A DNA stretch of 9,093 nucleotides from JARICQ01 sp964428475 (GTDB lineage: Bacteria > Bacillota > Clostridia > Tissierellales > Tissierellaceae), in the NCBI GenBank assembly GCA_964428475.1, contig CAYRYO010000064.1:1-9093 (forward strand), written 5' to 3'. Shown here piece after piece: positions 1-6,566 of the stretch. The position numbers were made by a program, and so were the translations under genes. Below the pieces are notes generated by a model. That model did not search any database, had not been told where the DNA came from, and was given only the letters and a program-made list of their open reading frames with translations. How positions within the stretch are numbered: position 1 is the stretch's first letter; the number at the start of each line of letters is the position of its first letter.

Positions 1-85
1 TTACATCTGTCTTTAATTCATTTATGTCAGTTTTAATTGATTTTAGATCACTTAATACTATCGATTGAAATTCTTCATTGGTCAT
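1..85 (-). CDS. Small coiled-coil-like hypothetical protein, N-terminal fragment
   Basis: Only the first 28 codons are visible; the reading frame runs off the left edge of the window without a stop. The start is the ATG at 85-83, chosen because a GGAGG ribosome binding site lies at 94-98 with 8 nt spacing, and a good promoter lies just upstream at 118-146. The visible peptide begins MTNEEFQ and continues with a polar, Lys/Asp/Glu-rich stretch in which L, I and V recur at roughly heptad spacing (LKSIKTDINELKTDV), as in an amphipathic helix or coiled coil. No signal peptide or membrane segment is seen. Short Firmicutes proteins of this type are usually left uncharacterised. I do not recognise a function. 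The gene is divergent from the DUF4349 lipoprotein gene. Confidence 0.7.
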   Translation of the reverse strand, partial: MTNEEFQSIVLSDLKSIKTDINELKTDV

Positions 86-117
86 AAGTATTTCCTCCAA
101 TCATATTCCTTTTAAAT

Positions 118-146
118 ATTATATCATAATAAATATAAAAAGGTAA
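118..146 (-). promoter_or_regulatory. Predicted promoter of the left-edge gene
   Basis: On the minus strand a perfect -10 box TATAAT (123-118) is preceded by TGA, giving an extended -10 (TGATATAAT), and by a -35-like TTACCT (146-141) at 17 nt spacing. The -35 matches the TTGACA consensus at only three positions, which an extended -10 can offset. Transcription would begin near 111, leaving a leader of about 25 nt that contains the ribosome binding site at 94-98. Confidence 0.55.
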
Positions 147-183
147 TAATATTTAAAGCCAATTTTATTGTAACTATTTTGTA

Positions 184-189
184 TATAAT
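184..189 (+). promoter_or_regulatory. Candidate -10 box for the DUF4349 gene
   Basis: A perfect TATAAT lies 43 nt upstream of the DUF4349 start codon, which would give a leader of about 37 nt. No convincing -35 box lies 16-18 nt upstream; TTGTAA at 168-173 is too close, with 10 nt spacing. A second TATAAT at 207-212 is too near the ribosome binding site (221-227) to be the likely promoter. The assignment is tentative. Confidence 0.35.
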
Positions 190-232
190 AATTTATGGTA
201 ATGGAGTATAATTTATTCAAGGAGGGGTTTCA

Positions 233-1162
233 ATGAGAAAGAGAAAATTTATATTAGGTATTGCATTTATAATGGCATTTGCAATCATGCTTACTGGATG
301 TAGTTCAAATAAGGATGCCTCAATGGATATTTCCCCCAGTGAAGGTATAAATTCTTCAAGGGAAGAAATGGGGTATGATGAGGATTATGATGGTATAAGT
401 GATGAAATATCTAATGAAACATCTGGTGAATATGACAACTATGAACCAGATAAGATAATCACAACAGTATATATTGAGATGCAGACAAAAGAATTCTTAC
501 CTACTACAGAAAAATTAGAAAACTTGATAAAAAAACATAAGGGCTATATAGAAAACTCAGATATCTCATACAATGACTATATATACTCAGAGAGCCTAAA
601 ACACTCAGACTACGCGATAAGAATTCCTCGTGAAAATTTAGAGGCTTTTGTAGATGAGATAGTAGCGATTGGAAATATAATCTCTCAAAATAAGAGTAAG
701 CAAGATGTGACAAAACAATATAGAGATACTGAATCTAGATTAAAAGTTCTAAATACCAAAGAAGAAAGGATTCTTGCACTGCTTGAAAAAGCTGAGAAAA
801 TGGAAGATATAATAGTGCTTGAAGATCAACTTAGCCATACTATATATGAAAAGGAAAGCTTAACCCAAAGTTTGACCACAATAGATGATCAAGTGAACTA
901 CAGCACAGTGCACTTAAACTTACAAGAGGTAGCAAAACTAAGTCCAGGGCAAAATAGCAAAACACCATTCTCTGAGAAATTAAAAACTGCCCTTCAAGAC
1001 TCATTTTATTTCTTTACCAAGAATATTGGAGAAATCGTAATAGGCCTTATATACTTTCTTCCATATGGATTGATATTAATTCCAATTGTTTATCTAGTCT
1101 TTATATGGAAAAAGAGAAAATCCCTAGGAATAAAAAAAGACAAGTTTCCTGAAGATAAATAG
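233..1162 (+). CDS. DUF4349 domain lipoprotein
   Basis: A 309-residue surface protein of the DUF4349 family, whose biochemical role is not established. Residues 1-23 form a lipoprotein signal peptide: basic MRKRK, a hydrophobic core, then the lipobox LTGC with Cys23 as the probable lipidated residue. An acidic, Ser-rich linker (about 24-75) follows. The DUF4349 region runs from about 75 to 235 and shows family-typical segments: a beta strand near TTVYIEMQTKEF, GGYIENS-like GYIENSD, IRIPRENLEAFVDEI, DVTKQYRDTESRL, a helical coiled-coil-like stretch (about 160-215), and DDQVNYSTVHLNLQEV. A membrane segment lies at about 266-291, followed by a basic cytoplasmic tail (KKRK). The protein thus appears attached to the membrane at both ends. 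The ATG at 233 is set by GGAGGGG at 221-227. The gene stands alone, divergent from the left-edge gene and convergent with the helicase gene. Confidence 0.9.
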   Translation: MRKRKFILGIAFIMAFAIMLTGCSSNKDASMDISPSEGINSSREEMGYDEDYDGISDEISNETSGEYDNYEPDKIITTVYIEMQTKEFLPTTEKLENLIKKHKGYIENSDISYNDYIYSESLKHSDYAIRIPRENLEAFVDEIVAIGNIISQNKSKQDVTKQYRDTESRLKVLNTKEERILALLEKAEKMEDIIVLEDQLSHTIYEKESLTQSLTTIDDQVNYSTVHLNLQEVAKLSPGQNSKTPFSEKLKTALQDSFYFFTKNIGEIVIGLIYFLPYGLILIPIVYLVFIWKKRKSLGIKKDKFPEDK

Positions 1163-1164
1163 GT

Positions 1165-1206
1165 AAAAGGTTGAGATAAGAAAACTCTATCTCAACCTTT
1201 TATCTT
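1165..1206. terminator. Bidirectional intrinsic terminator between DUF4349 and helicase genes
   Basis: A perfect 14-bp stem (AAAAGGTTGAGATA at 1165-1178 with its complement at 1188-1201) encloses a 9-nt loop. The plus-strand transcript has U residues at the end of the stem and TTTTT just beyond at 1205-1209. The minus-strand transcript ends its stem in TTTT. It lies 2 nt after the DUF4349 stop codon and about 36 nt after the helicase stop codon, so it can serve both convergent genes. Confidence 0.88.
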
Positions 1207-1209
1207 TTT

Positions 1210-1249
1210 CTTGCTACTATACATCAAACCTTGCTACTATACATCAAAC
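1210..1249. repeat. Exact 20-bp tandem direct repeat across the helicase stop codon
   Basis: Two head-to-tail identical copies of CTTGCTACTATACATCAAAC lie at 1210-1229 and 1230-1249. The right copy contains the last helicase codons and its tandem TAG TAG stops (1239-1234 on the minus strand); the left copy lies in the 3' untranslated region. Because translation stops in the first copy read, the duplication does not change the protein. It looks like a recent replication-slippage or repair event. Confidence 0.95.
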
Positions 1250-4200
1250 AGTGACATTATTTCCTCTTCACTTAGCTTAGATATAAGCGTTTCACCTTCT
1301 TTGATTACCTTGTCTATCATTTGCTTTTTCTTTTCCTGTAGTTTGAATATTTTTTCCTCTATAGTTCCCTTTGTAATCAATTTGATTACTTGAACTGTAT
1401 TTTCTTGCCCTATTCTATGAGCCCTATCTGTCGCTTGATCTTCTACTGCTGGATTCCACCATGGATCAAAATGTATTACCATATCAGCTGTAGTTAGATT
1501 TAGTCCTGTACCTCCAGCTTTTAGGGAAATAAGGAATACATCTCCTTCACCTTTATTAAATCGTTTTACCAGGTCTCCCCTATCTTTCATTGAAGTTTTC
1601 CCATCTAAATACATCATCTCTATATCTATATTTTCCAGTCTATTCCTTATTTTACCTAGCATAGTTGTAAACTGTGAAAATATTAAAATCTTGTGTCCAC
1701 CAGAAACTGCTTCTGATACTATTTCTTCTAAGAAATCAAGCTTGCCACTTCCACCATTGTAATCTTCAAGAAAGACTCCTGGATGACAGCTAAGTTGTCT
1801 AAGTCTTGTAAGCCCTGCGAGGATTTTAATATGGCTCTTGTTGTAGCCTTTTTGGTTTATTTCTTGACTAAGATCTCCCTTTATAGCTTGAAGATATGCT
1901 AGATACATCTTCTTTTGTTCATCTGTCATATCAACTAGCATTTTCTGTTCAATCTTATCTGGAAGTTCCTTTAGCACCTCTTTCTTGAGTCTTCTAAGTA
2001 TAAATGGCTTGATATGATTGCTTAATTCCTTTAGTTTCTTATTGTCGTTTTCCTTTACAATTGGCCTTTCAAACTTTTCCGTAAATTTCTTGCTATTTAA
2101 AAGATAACCCGGCATTAAAAAATCAAATATTGACCATAACTCTGAAATAGAATTCTCCATGGGAGTCCCAGTGAGTGCAAAGTAGTTTTTAGCCTTTATA
2201 TTTTTAACAGATTTTGCACTGAGGGAAGCTTTGTTTTTTATATGCTGTGCTTCATCTAGTATCAAATATCTAAAATCTATATCCTTATAATCATCTACAT
2301 CTTTTCTGATAAGTGGATAAGATGTAATGACTATATCATAGGCATTTGAAGTTTGAATGAGTTCCCTTCTTTGTGATTTGGCACCTGCTATTATGATACT
2401 GCTTAGGCTTGGTGCAAATTTATTTATCTCATCTTCCCAGTTATATACAAGAGATGTAGGCACTACTATTAAATTTGTAGCCTGACCTTTTTCTTCCTTT
2501 TCAGACAAGAGAAATGATATCATCTGCACTGTCTTTCCCAGCCCCATTTCATCTGCTAGTATTCCACCAAATCCATGATTTGAAAGGGTCTTTAGCCATT
2601 TAAATCCAAACTTTTGATAATCTCTTAGATCTGCATTGAGATCTTTAGGTAATTTGTATTCTATATCATCTGGCTCTTTTATATCCATTACAAGCTTTTT
2701 AAAATCAGTGTTTTTCTTTATAAATCCTATATCCCTATCTTCTAGAAATTTGTCTAAATACATAGTCCTATACTTTGGAAGTTCTAGTTTCCCATCATTA
2801 AAATCATTTGCATCTATATCTAGATAATCCATCATTTCATATACATGATTTAATTCACTATTATCTAAGGATAAAAAGGAACCTTTTTTAAGCTTATAAT
2901 ACTTTTTCTTTTCCTTTAGTGAGTGAAATATATTCCCAAGTTCCGACATATCTATGCCCTCTATATTGAAATCAAATTCTAGCATATCCAGACCACTATC
3001 CATCTTAAATGAACCTGAAAAACTATCACTTTCCACCAGCCCTATATCTCTAAAACTATCTGTATAGTAAATATGAGAATAATCTTGAAGCTTAGGTATT
3101 ACATTGTTTACAAATTCAAATATTTCCTCTTCATCTTCTAAATAAAATCCTCCATCTTCAACTTTAAAATCTCCCTTTTCTAATAGAGACAAGATTTGCC
3201 TTTCTTTGTCCATATCTCTTAAGACAATTTGGTCACTAGCATTTTCCCCTTTTGTTTTTGAAGAAAATGGGTTTATCTTTATATCACCATAGTTAAATTC
3301 TACTCGCCCGTGGATAATTTCTCCCTTTCTATCAAAGTATATAAGAGCTTCAAGTTCCTTACTATAAATTGAATCTTCAACTTTTGAATCTATGATAATA
3401 TCCGTGTGTTTTTTTATATTTAGAAGAACTTCAGATACAAACACTTCTTTTAGTGATTCTTCTACCCTAATTGATTTTATATCCTTGTCCTTTATCTCAT
3501 TTAATATTGGACTTATAAACTTGGATTGAGAATTTGGCAATTTATATATTGTATCTTTGTAAAAAAGATACTTACAGTCAGAAGTAATAGGAGAAAATAC
3601 TTCTTTGTCTGTTAATTTTAACAGTAAATCGCTATTTTCTTCTTCTATCTTAAACCTTAAATCTACATTCCCCTCTACAACCGCAACATCATTGAATTTA
3701 TCTCCATTTATATTGATATTTAATCTTCTATCTATCATTAAATCAAAGAATTTCTCAAGTGATTTTGAGCTTAATTTCATATTTTTTCCACTAAATCTAC
3801 TATTATACCTGTTGACATAATAACTTCTATTGTCCATATCATAATGTTCATATAATATAGTCAAAAACTCTATTAATTCTAGGTCTCTGTCTTTAAAACA
3901 ATGTACTTCTGGATTATATGTAAATTTCTTTCCAAACTCTATTATCTCATCATTGGCTACATCTGAAATAAAATCGCTTATTTTTTTCACCACATAAAGC
4001 CTGTCTTCACCTATTCTAAGGCTTATATTTGAATCGTATTCATTTGTTTCATAATTTATCTCAAGATTTACTTCTTCCTTTTTAATTGCTTGTGCGTCTT
4101 CATAGAAAGCAAGGATATTCTTTATATTACCTTGCGTCTTTTTCTTTTTTTTCCCATCTTCTATTTGCACTTCCTTTATAAATGTTAAAAGTGCTACTAT

Positions 4201-4452
4201 ATGTTTGCAATCTCCACTATATTTGCTATAAGCTTTGCAATCACATTTTGTATTTGTTATATCTCCATCTATATCAAATTCTGCCTCTGTAGAATACACC
4301 CTAGTCCCATATACGTTTGCAATAAAGTAACCATAATCTTGAGTAGATCTAACATGCTTTACTTTGCCTTGTTTGTAATAGTCATAACCTTTAAAGTAAG
4401 TTGTAGCCATACTTATTCTATTTAAAATTTGTTCTTTAGTAATCTTATGCAT
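1237..4452 (-). CDS. SWIM zinc-finger SNF2-family helicase (bacterial SNF2-associated type)
   Basis: A 1071-residue DNA-dependent ATPase/translocase of the Swi2/Snf2 superfamily 2 class, presumably acting on protein-DNA complexes or in repair; its bacterial role is not defined. A SWIM zinc finger comes first: C70-x-C72 and C82-x-H84. A long divergent middle region (about 100-600) matches the bacterial SNF2-associated architecture. The motor then shows motif I (DEMGLGKT, Lys640), motif II DEAQ (733-736), motif III LTGTPMEN, and LRRLKKEV. The second RecA lobe shows IFSQF, LISLKAGGTGLNL, DPWWNP, and DRAHRIGQ ending at residue 1016. Every core motif is intact and the length is normal. The start at 4452 is preferred over an in-frame ATG at 4500 because AGGTGG lies at 4460-4465 with 7 nt spacing. 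A TATAAT box overlaps the upstream ATG. The gene ends in tandem TAG TAG. Confidence 0.93.
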   Translation of the reverse strand: MHKITKEQILNRISMATTYFKGYDYYKQGKVKHVRSTQDYGYFIANVYGTRVYSTEAEFDIDGDITNTKCDCKAYSKYSGDCKHIVALLTFIKEVQIEDGKKKKKTQGNIKNILAFYEDAQAIKKEEVNLEINYETNEYDSNISLRIGEDRLYVVKKISDFISDVANDEIIEFGKKFTYNPEVHCFKDRDLELIEFLTILYEHYDMDNRSYYVNRYNSRFSGKNMKLSSKSLEKFFDLMIDRRLNININGDKFNDVAVVEGNVDLRFKIEEENSDLLLKLTDKEVFSPITSDCKYLFYKDTIYKLPNSQSKFISPILNEIKDKDIKSIRVEESLKEVFVSEVLLNIKKHTDIIIDSKVEDSIYSKELEALIYFDRKGEIIHGRVEFNYGDIKINPFSSKTKGENASDQIVLRDMDKERQILSLLEKGDFKVEDGGFYLEDEEEIFEFVNNVIPKLQDYSHIYYTDSFRDIGLVESDSFSGSFKMDSGLDMLEFDFNIEGIDMSELGNIFHSLKEKKKYYKLKKGSFLSLDNSELNHVYEMMDYLDIDANDFNDGKLELPKYRTMYLDKFLEDRDIGFIKKNTDFKKLVMDIKEPDDIEYKLPKDLNADLRDYQKFGFKWLKTLSNHGFGGILADEMGLGKTVQMISFLLSEKEEKGQATNLIVVPTSLVYNWEDEINKFAPSLSSIIIAGAKSQRRELIQTSNAYDIVITSYPLIRKDVDDYKDIDFRYLILDEAQHIKNKASLSAKSVKNIKAKNYFALTGTPMENSISELWSIFDFLMPGYLLNSKKFTEKFERPIVKENDNKKLKELSNHIKPFILRRLKKEVLKELPDKIEQKMLVDMTDEQKKMYLAYLQAIKGDLSQEINQKGYNKSHIKILAGLTRLRQLSCHPGVFLEDYNGGSGKLDFLEEIVSEAVSGGHKILIFSQFTTMLGKIRNRLENIDIEMMYLDGKTSMKDRGDLVKRFNKGEGDVFLISLKAGGTGLNLTTADMVIHFDPWWNPAVEDQATDRAHRIGQENTVQVIKLITKGTIEEKIFKLQEKKKQMIDKVIKEGETLISKLSEEEIMSLFDV

Positions 4453-4498
4453 ATATCCACCACCTAATAAAATATTATATTTTATTGTTCCACCCTTC

Positions 4499-4504
4499 AT
4501 TATA
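4499..4504 (-). promoter_or_regulatory. Candidate -10 box for the helicase gene
   Basis: On the minus strand TATAAT at 4504-4499 would start transcription near 4492, about 40 nt before the preferred ATG at 4452. It lies just after the terminator at 4555-4597, where a new transcription unit is expected. No good -35 box is seen at 16-18 nt; TTTAAA at 4531-4526 pairs better with the adjacent TATAGT (4509-4504) at 16 nt. Confidence 0.4.
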
Positions 4505-4554
4505 CTATAAACCCATTTATATTTGTTTAAAAATCATACAATATTTTATCAAAT

Positions 4555-4603
4555 AAAAGAAGATGATTTCTATAGTAAGCTAAAATCATCTTCTTTTGTT
4601 TTT
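4555..4603 (-). terminator. Intrinsic terminator of the SPFH/zinc-ribbon/TPM operon
   Basis: A perfect 15-bp stem (AAAAGAAGATGATTT at 4555-4569 with its complement at 4583-4597) surrounds a 13-nt loop. In the minus direction, that of the operon ending at 4639, the stem closes in TTTT followed by ATTTG. In the plus direction a T-rich run (GTTTTTATAATTTTAT) follows, so it could also stop antisense transcription. It separates the operon from the helicase promoter. Confidence 0.85.
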
Positions 4604-4638
4604 ATAATTTTATAAATTCAAATGTCTCTTTTAATCCC

Positions 4639-5418
4639 TTAATATTCCCCACTGCTACCAGAAAATCCATCACTATCAATAGATGTGCCTCCAGAGTCTT
4701 TCTCTATTTTAGTTCGTGTTTCCGTCCTAAATAAATACCTATCTTCTTTCATAGTCAGTTTAACTCCTCCATCAGATACATAATTATCTGCTGCTGCCTG
4801 AAGCTTAGCAGTTTTCATCTGCTGGTAAAATACACCACAAACTATTCCCGCTATAAGTAGGGGAATAAATATCACGATAGCTATCTTTATCAAGTTTGAC
4901 ATCCCGCCACCTTCATCAGTGTCTACATCAAATGGACTTCCATTTTCAGCCATATCTAAATACTCAGATGTTTGATTGAGATATGTTGAGAAAGCATCAT
5001 AATATTCATTTTCACCAAGAAGTGGTAGGAGATATCTATCTTCCAAAACCCCACGACCATAATCTGTAAATGCTGTGTTGCCATAGCCATATGCTATAAT
5101 GGCATACTGTCTATCTTCTGTGCTAAGAAGTAACATAAGCCCACTTCTATCCTCACCATAGCCGTAACCATATTCATTGTAAATAGATTTTGCAAGCTCC
5201 TTAGCATCATTGCCATCCATATCATCAATAATCACTATACTTACTTCACATTCATACCTATCAGTTATATCCTGTGCTAGCTCATTAAGCTCAAAATATT
5301 CATTTTCTGTAAGCAAGCCAACCTCGTCATTTACCAAATCAAAATCTGCAGCTTGAACTGGAAGCATGACAGTGATAAGGGACAAAATTAATATAAATAA
5401 TGCAATTGCTTTTTTCAT
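4639..5418 (-). CDS. TPM-domain membrane protein (YgcG family, YdjH-like)
   Basis: A 259-residue exported protein of the TPM_phosphatase/YgcG family. Members have been linked to acid phosphatase activity in plants and to photosystem repair, but the bacterial substrate is unknown. Residues 1-23 are a signal peptide ending VQA, with likely cleavage before Ala24. The TPM domain spans about 25-160 and shows LTENEYFELNELAQ, VSIVIIDDMDG, GLMLLLSTEDRQYAI, YGNTAFTDYG and YLLPLLGENEYYDAF. A membrane helix lies at about 175-197. A cytoplasmic tail then carries LTMKEDRYLFRTETRTKIEK and a short Ser/Gly end (SGGTS...SGSSGEY), as is usual in Firmicutes members. The GAGGGG ribosome binding site (5432-5427) overlaps the stop codon of the preceding zinc-ribbon gene, with a 12-nt gap between the genes, so the two are probably translationally coupled. 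It is the last gene of the operon. By size and domain it corresponds to B. subtilis YdjH. Confidence 0.85.
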   Translation of the reverse strand: MKKAIALFILILSLITVMLPVQAADFDLVNDEVGLLTENEYFELNELAQDITDRYECEVSIVIIDDMDGNDAKELAKSIYNEYGYGYGEDRSGLMLLLSTEDRQYAIIAYGYGNTAFTDYGRGVLEDRYLLPLLGENEYYDAFSTYLNQTSEYLDMAENGSPFDVDTDEGGGMSNLIKIAIVIFIPLLIAGIVCGVFYQQMKTAKLQAAADNYVSDGGVKLTMKEDRYLFRTETRTKIEKDSGGTSIDSDGFSGSSGEY

Positions 5419-5430
5419 ATAAACACCCCT

Positions 5431-6510
5431 CTAAAACAATATTATACTAAGCAATATCATTAGTGGCACTGAAATACCTAAAAACCACATTAAAAACTTA
5501 CTCCTGTCAATAGGCAAATCACCAATAAGCTTGCCCGTCTGCCCATTCATTGCAAAGAGAAAATCTTCTCCCTTCCATTGACTACTTAACATCCATACCG
5601 GTAACAAGGCATATTTTACTTGGCCTGCTTCAATATCAATATTAGAAGATTCAACAGTCACACTTGTATATCCTATTACAGTTGATGCCAAAGAGTCCTC
5701 AGTACTCGTGCGAATTCGCTCATTTGCACGTTCACTGCAAGCATCTGCCTCCATATCATATTTATCTGCAAGATATCCAGGCAGATAGGCAGAGGAGAAT
5801 GACACAAGTGCTGAATAATCATAGGGCTCTATTGCATCCATATGTCCATCAGGCATTTTTGTTGATCCATCCACAGGCACTTTTTCAAAGCTCATATTGC
5901 CCTTCCTAGCAATATGATAATGTTCTGTAATCGTTACGTCTTCATCTCCTTCAGTGTGAGAATGAACTCTTGTTGCACGGTATCTGACATCTCCATCACT
6001 CTTTCCATCAAATAACCAAAAGGGAACATAAATTCCTTTGATTTCCCCAATCTTATTTCCTGAAGCAAAAGACTTTGGCAAAAACTTCTTGCCTTTATAG
6101 TAATCCTTCAAAGCAGTCTTAGCGGCTTCTTTATCCAATTTAAATGGAATTACAAAATCTGGTCTTAAAATTCCAGTAAATTGACCTGGTACAACAGTTG
6201 GATTATTGCAATAAGGACAAGAAGTGGCTGCAGTGGTCTCGTCACAAATAAGCTCTGCACCACACGAAGGACAAGTATAAGCCTTCATATGCGAGGCTTC
6301 TTCTCCACCCCATTCATCCATATCAAAGTCCCACTTAGGCTGGCTTGCAACCTTGGCAGCAGCCTCTTCTTTACCAGCATACATCAATTCAATCGTCTCT
6401 ACATCAAAGGATTCTCCGCAATATTCACAATCAAGCTTTCCACTGTCACTTGAAAAATGAAGTGGCCCCGTACAAGACGGGCATTGATAATTGGTTACTT
6501 CAATCGACAT
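5431..6510 (-). CDS. TFIIB-type double zinc-ribbon, tail-anchored protein (YdjG-like)
   Basis: A 359-residue protein with two zinc ribbons: C10/C13 with C28/C31, and C80/C83 with C98/C101. A conserved beta-rich body follows (about 110-330), including FVIPFKLDKEAA, FLPKSFAS, GIYVPFWLFDG and YALLPVWMLSS. One C-terminal membrane helix (about 338-358) ends the chain. The bulk should therefore face the cytoplasm, anchored by its tail. Such proteins are often annotated as phage replication or TFIIB-like proteins, but nothing here shows DNA binding. By architecture it resembles B. subtilis YdjG. The start at 6510 is fixed by a perfect AAGGAGG at 6518-6524 with 7 nt spacing. It sits 56 nt after the SPFH gene and 12 nt before the TPM gene, so it is the middle gene of the operon. 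Confidence 0.85.
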   Translation of the reverse strand: MSIEVTNYQCPSCTGPLHFSSDSGKLDCEYCGESFDVETIELMYAGKEEAAAKVASQPKWDFDMDEWGGEEASHMKAYTCPSCGAELICDETTAATSCPYCNNPTVVPGQFTGILRPDFVIPFKLDKEAAKTALKDYYKGKKFLPKSFASGNKIGEIKGIYVPFWLFDGKSDGDVRYRATRVHSHTEGDEDVTITEHYHIARKGNMSFEKVPVDGSTKMPDGHMDAIEPYDYSALVSFSSAYLPGYLADKYDMEADACSERANERIRTSTEDSLASTVIGYTSVTVESSNIDIEAGQVKYALLPVWMLSSQWKGEDFLFAMNGQTGKLIGDLPIDRSKFLMWFLGISVPLMILLSIILF

Positions 6511-6566
6511 ATTATTACCTCCTTAACTTATAAAAAGCTCCAGATATCATAGCTTCTTATAATTAA

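Noticed and set aside
207..212. Second TATAAT just before the DUF4349 ribosome binding site
   Set aside because: Transcription would begin about at 219, leaving almost no leader before the ribosome binding site at 221-227.
504..713. Minus-strand open frame of 69 codons inside the DUF4349 gene
   Set aside because: It lies wholly opposite a well-supported gene, has no ribosome binding site of note, and its Ser/Leu/Tyr-rich product is what antisense of this gene would give.
5431..6510. Zinc-ribbon and SPFH genes as phage genes (replication protein, virion core protein)
   Set aside because: Those names are inherited database labels. The window has no phage structural, integrase or lysis genes, and the set matches a chromosomal stress-type operon.
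6535..6555. Small hairpin between the SPFH and zinc-ribbon genes (AAGCT / AGCTT, 11-nt loop, then TTT on the minus strand)
   Set aside because: A 5-bp stem is too weak to call a terminator; at most it could cause slight attenuation within the operon.
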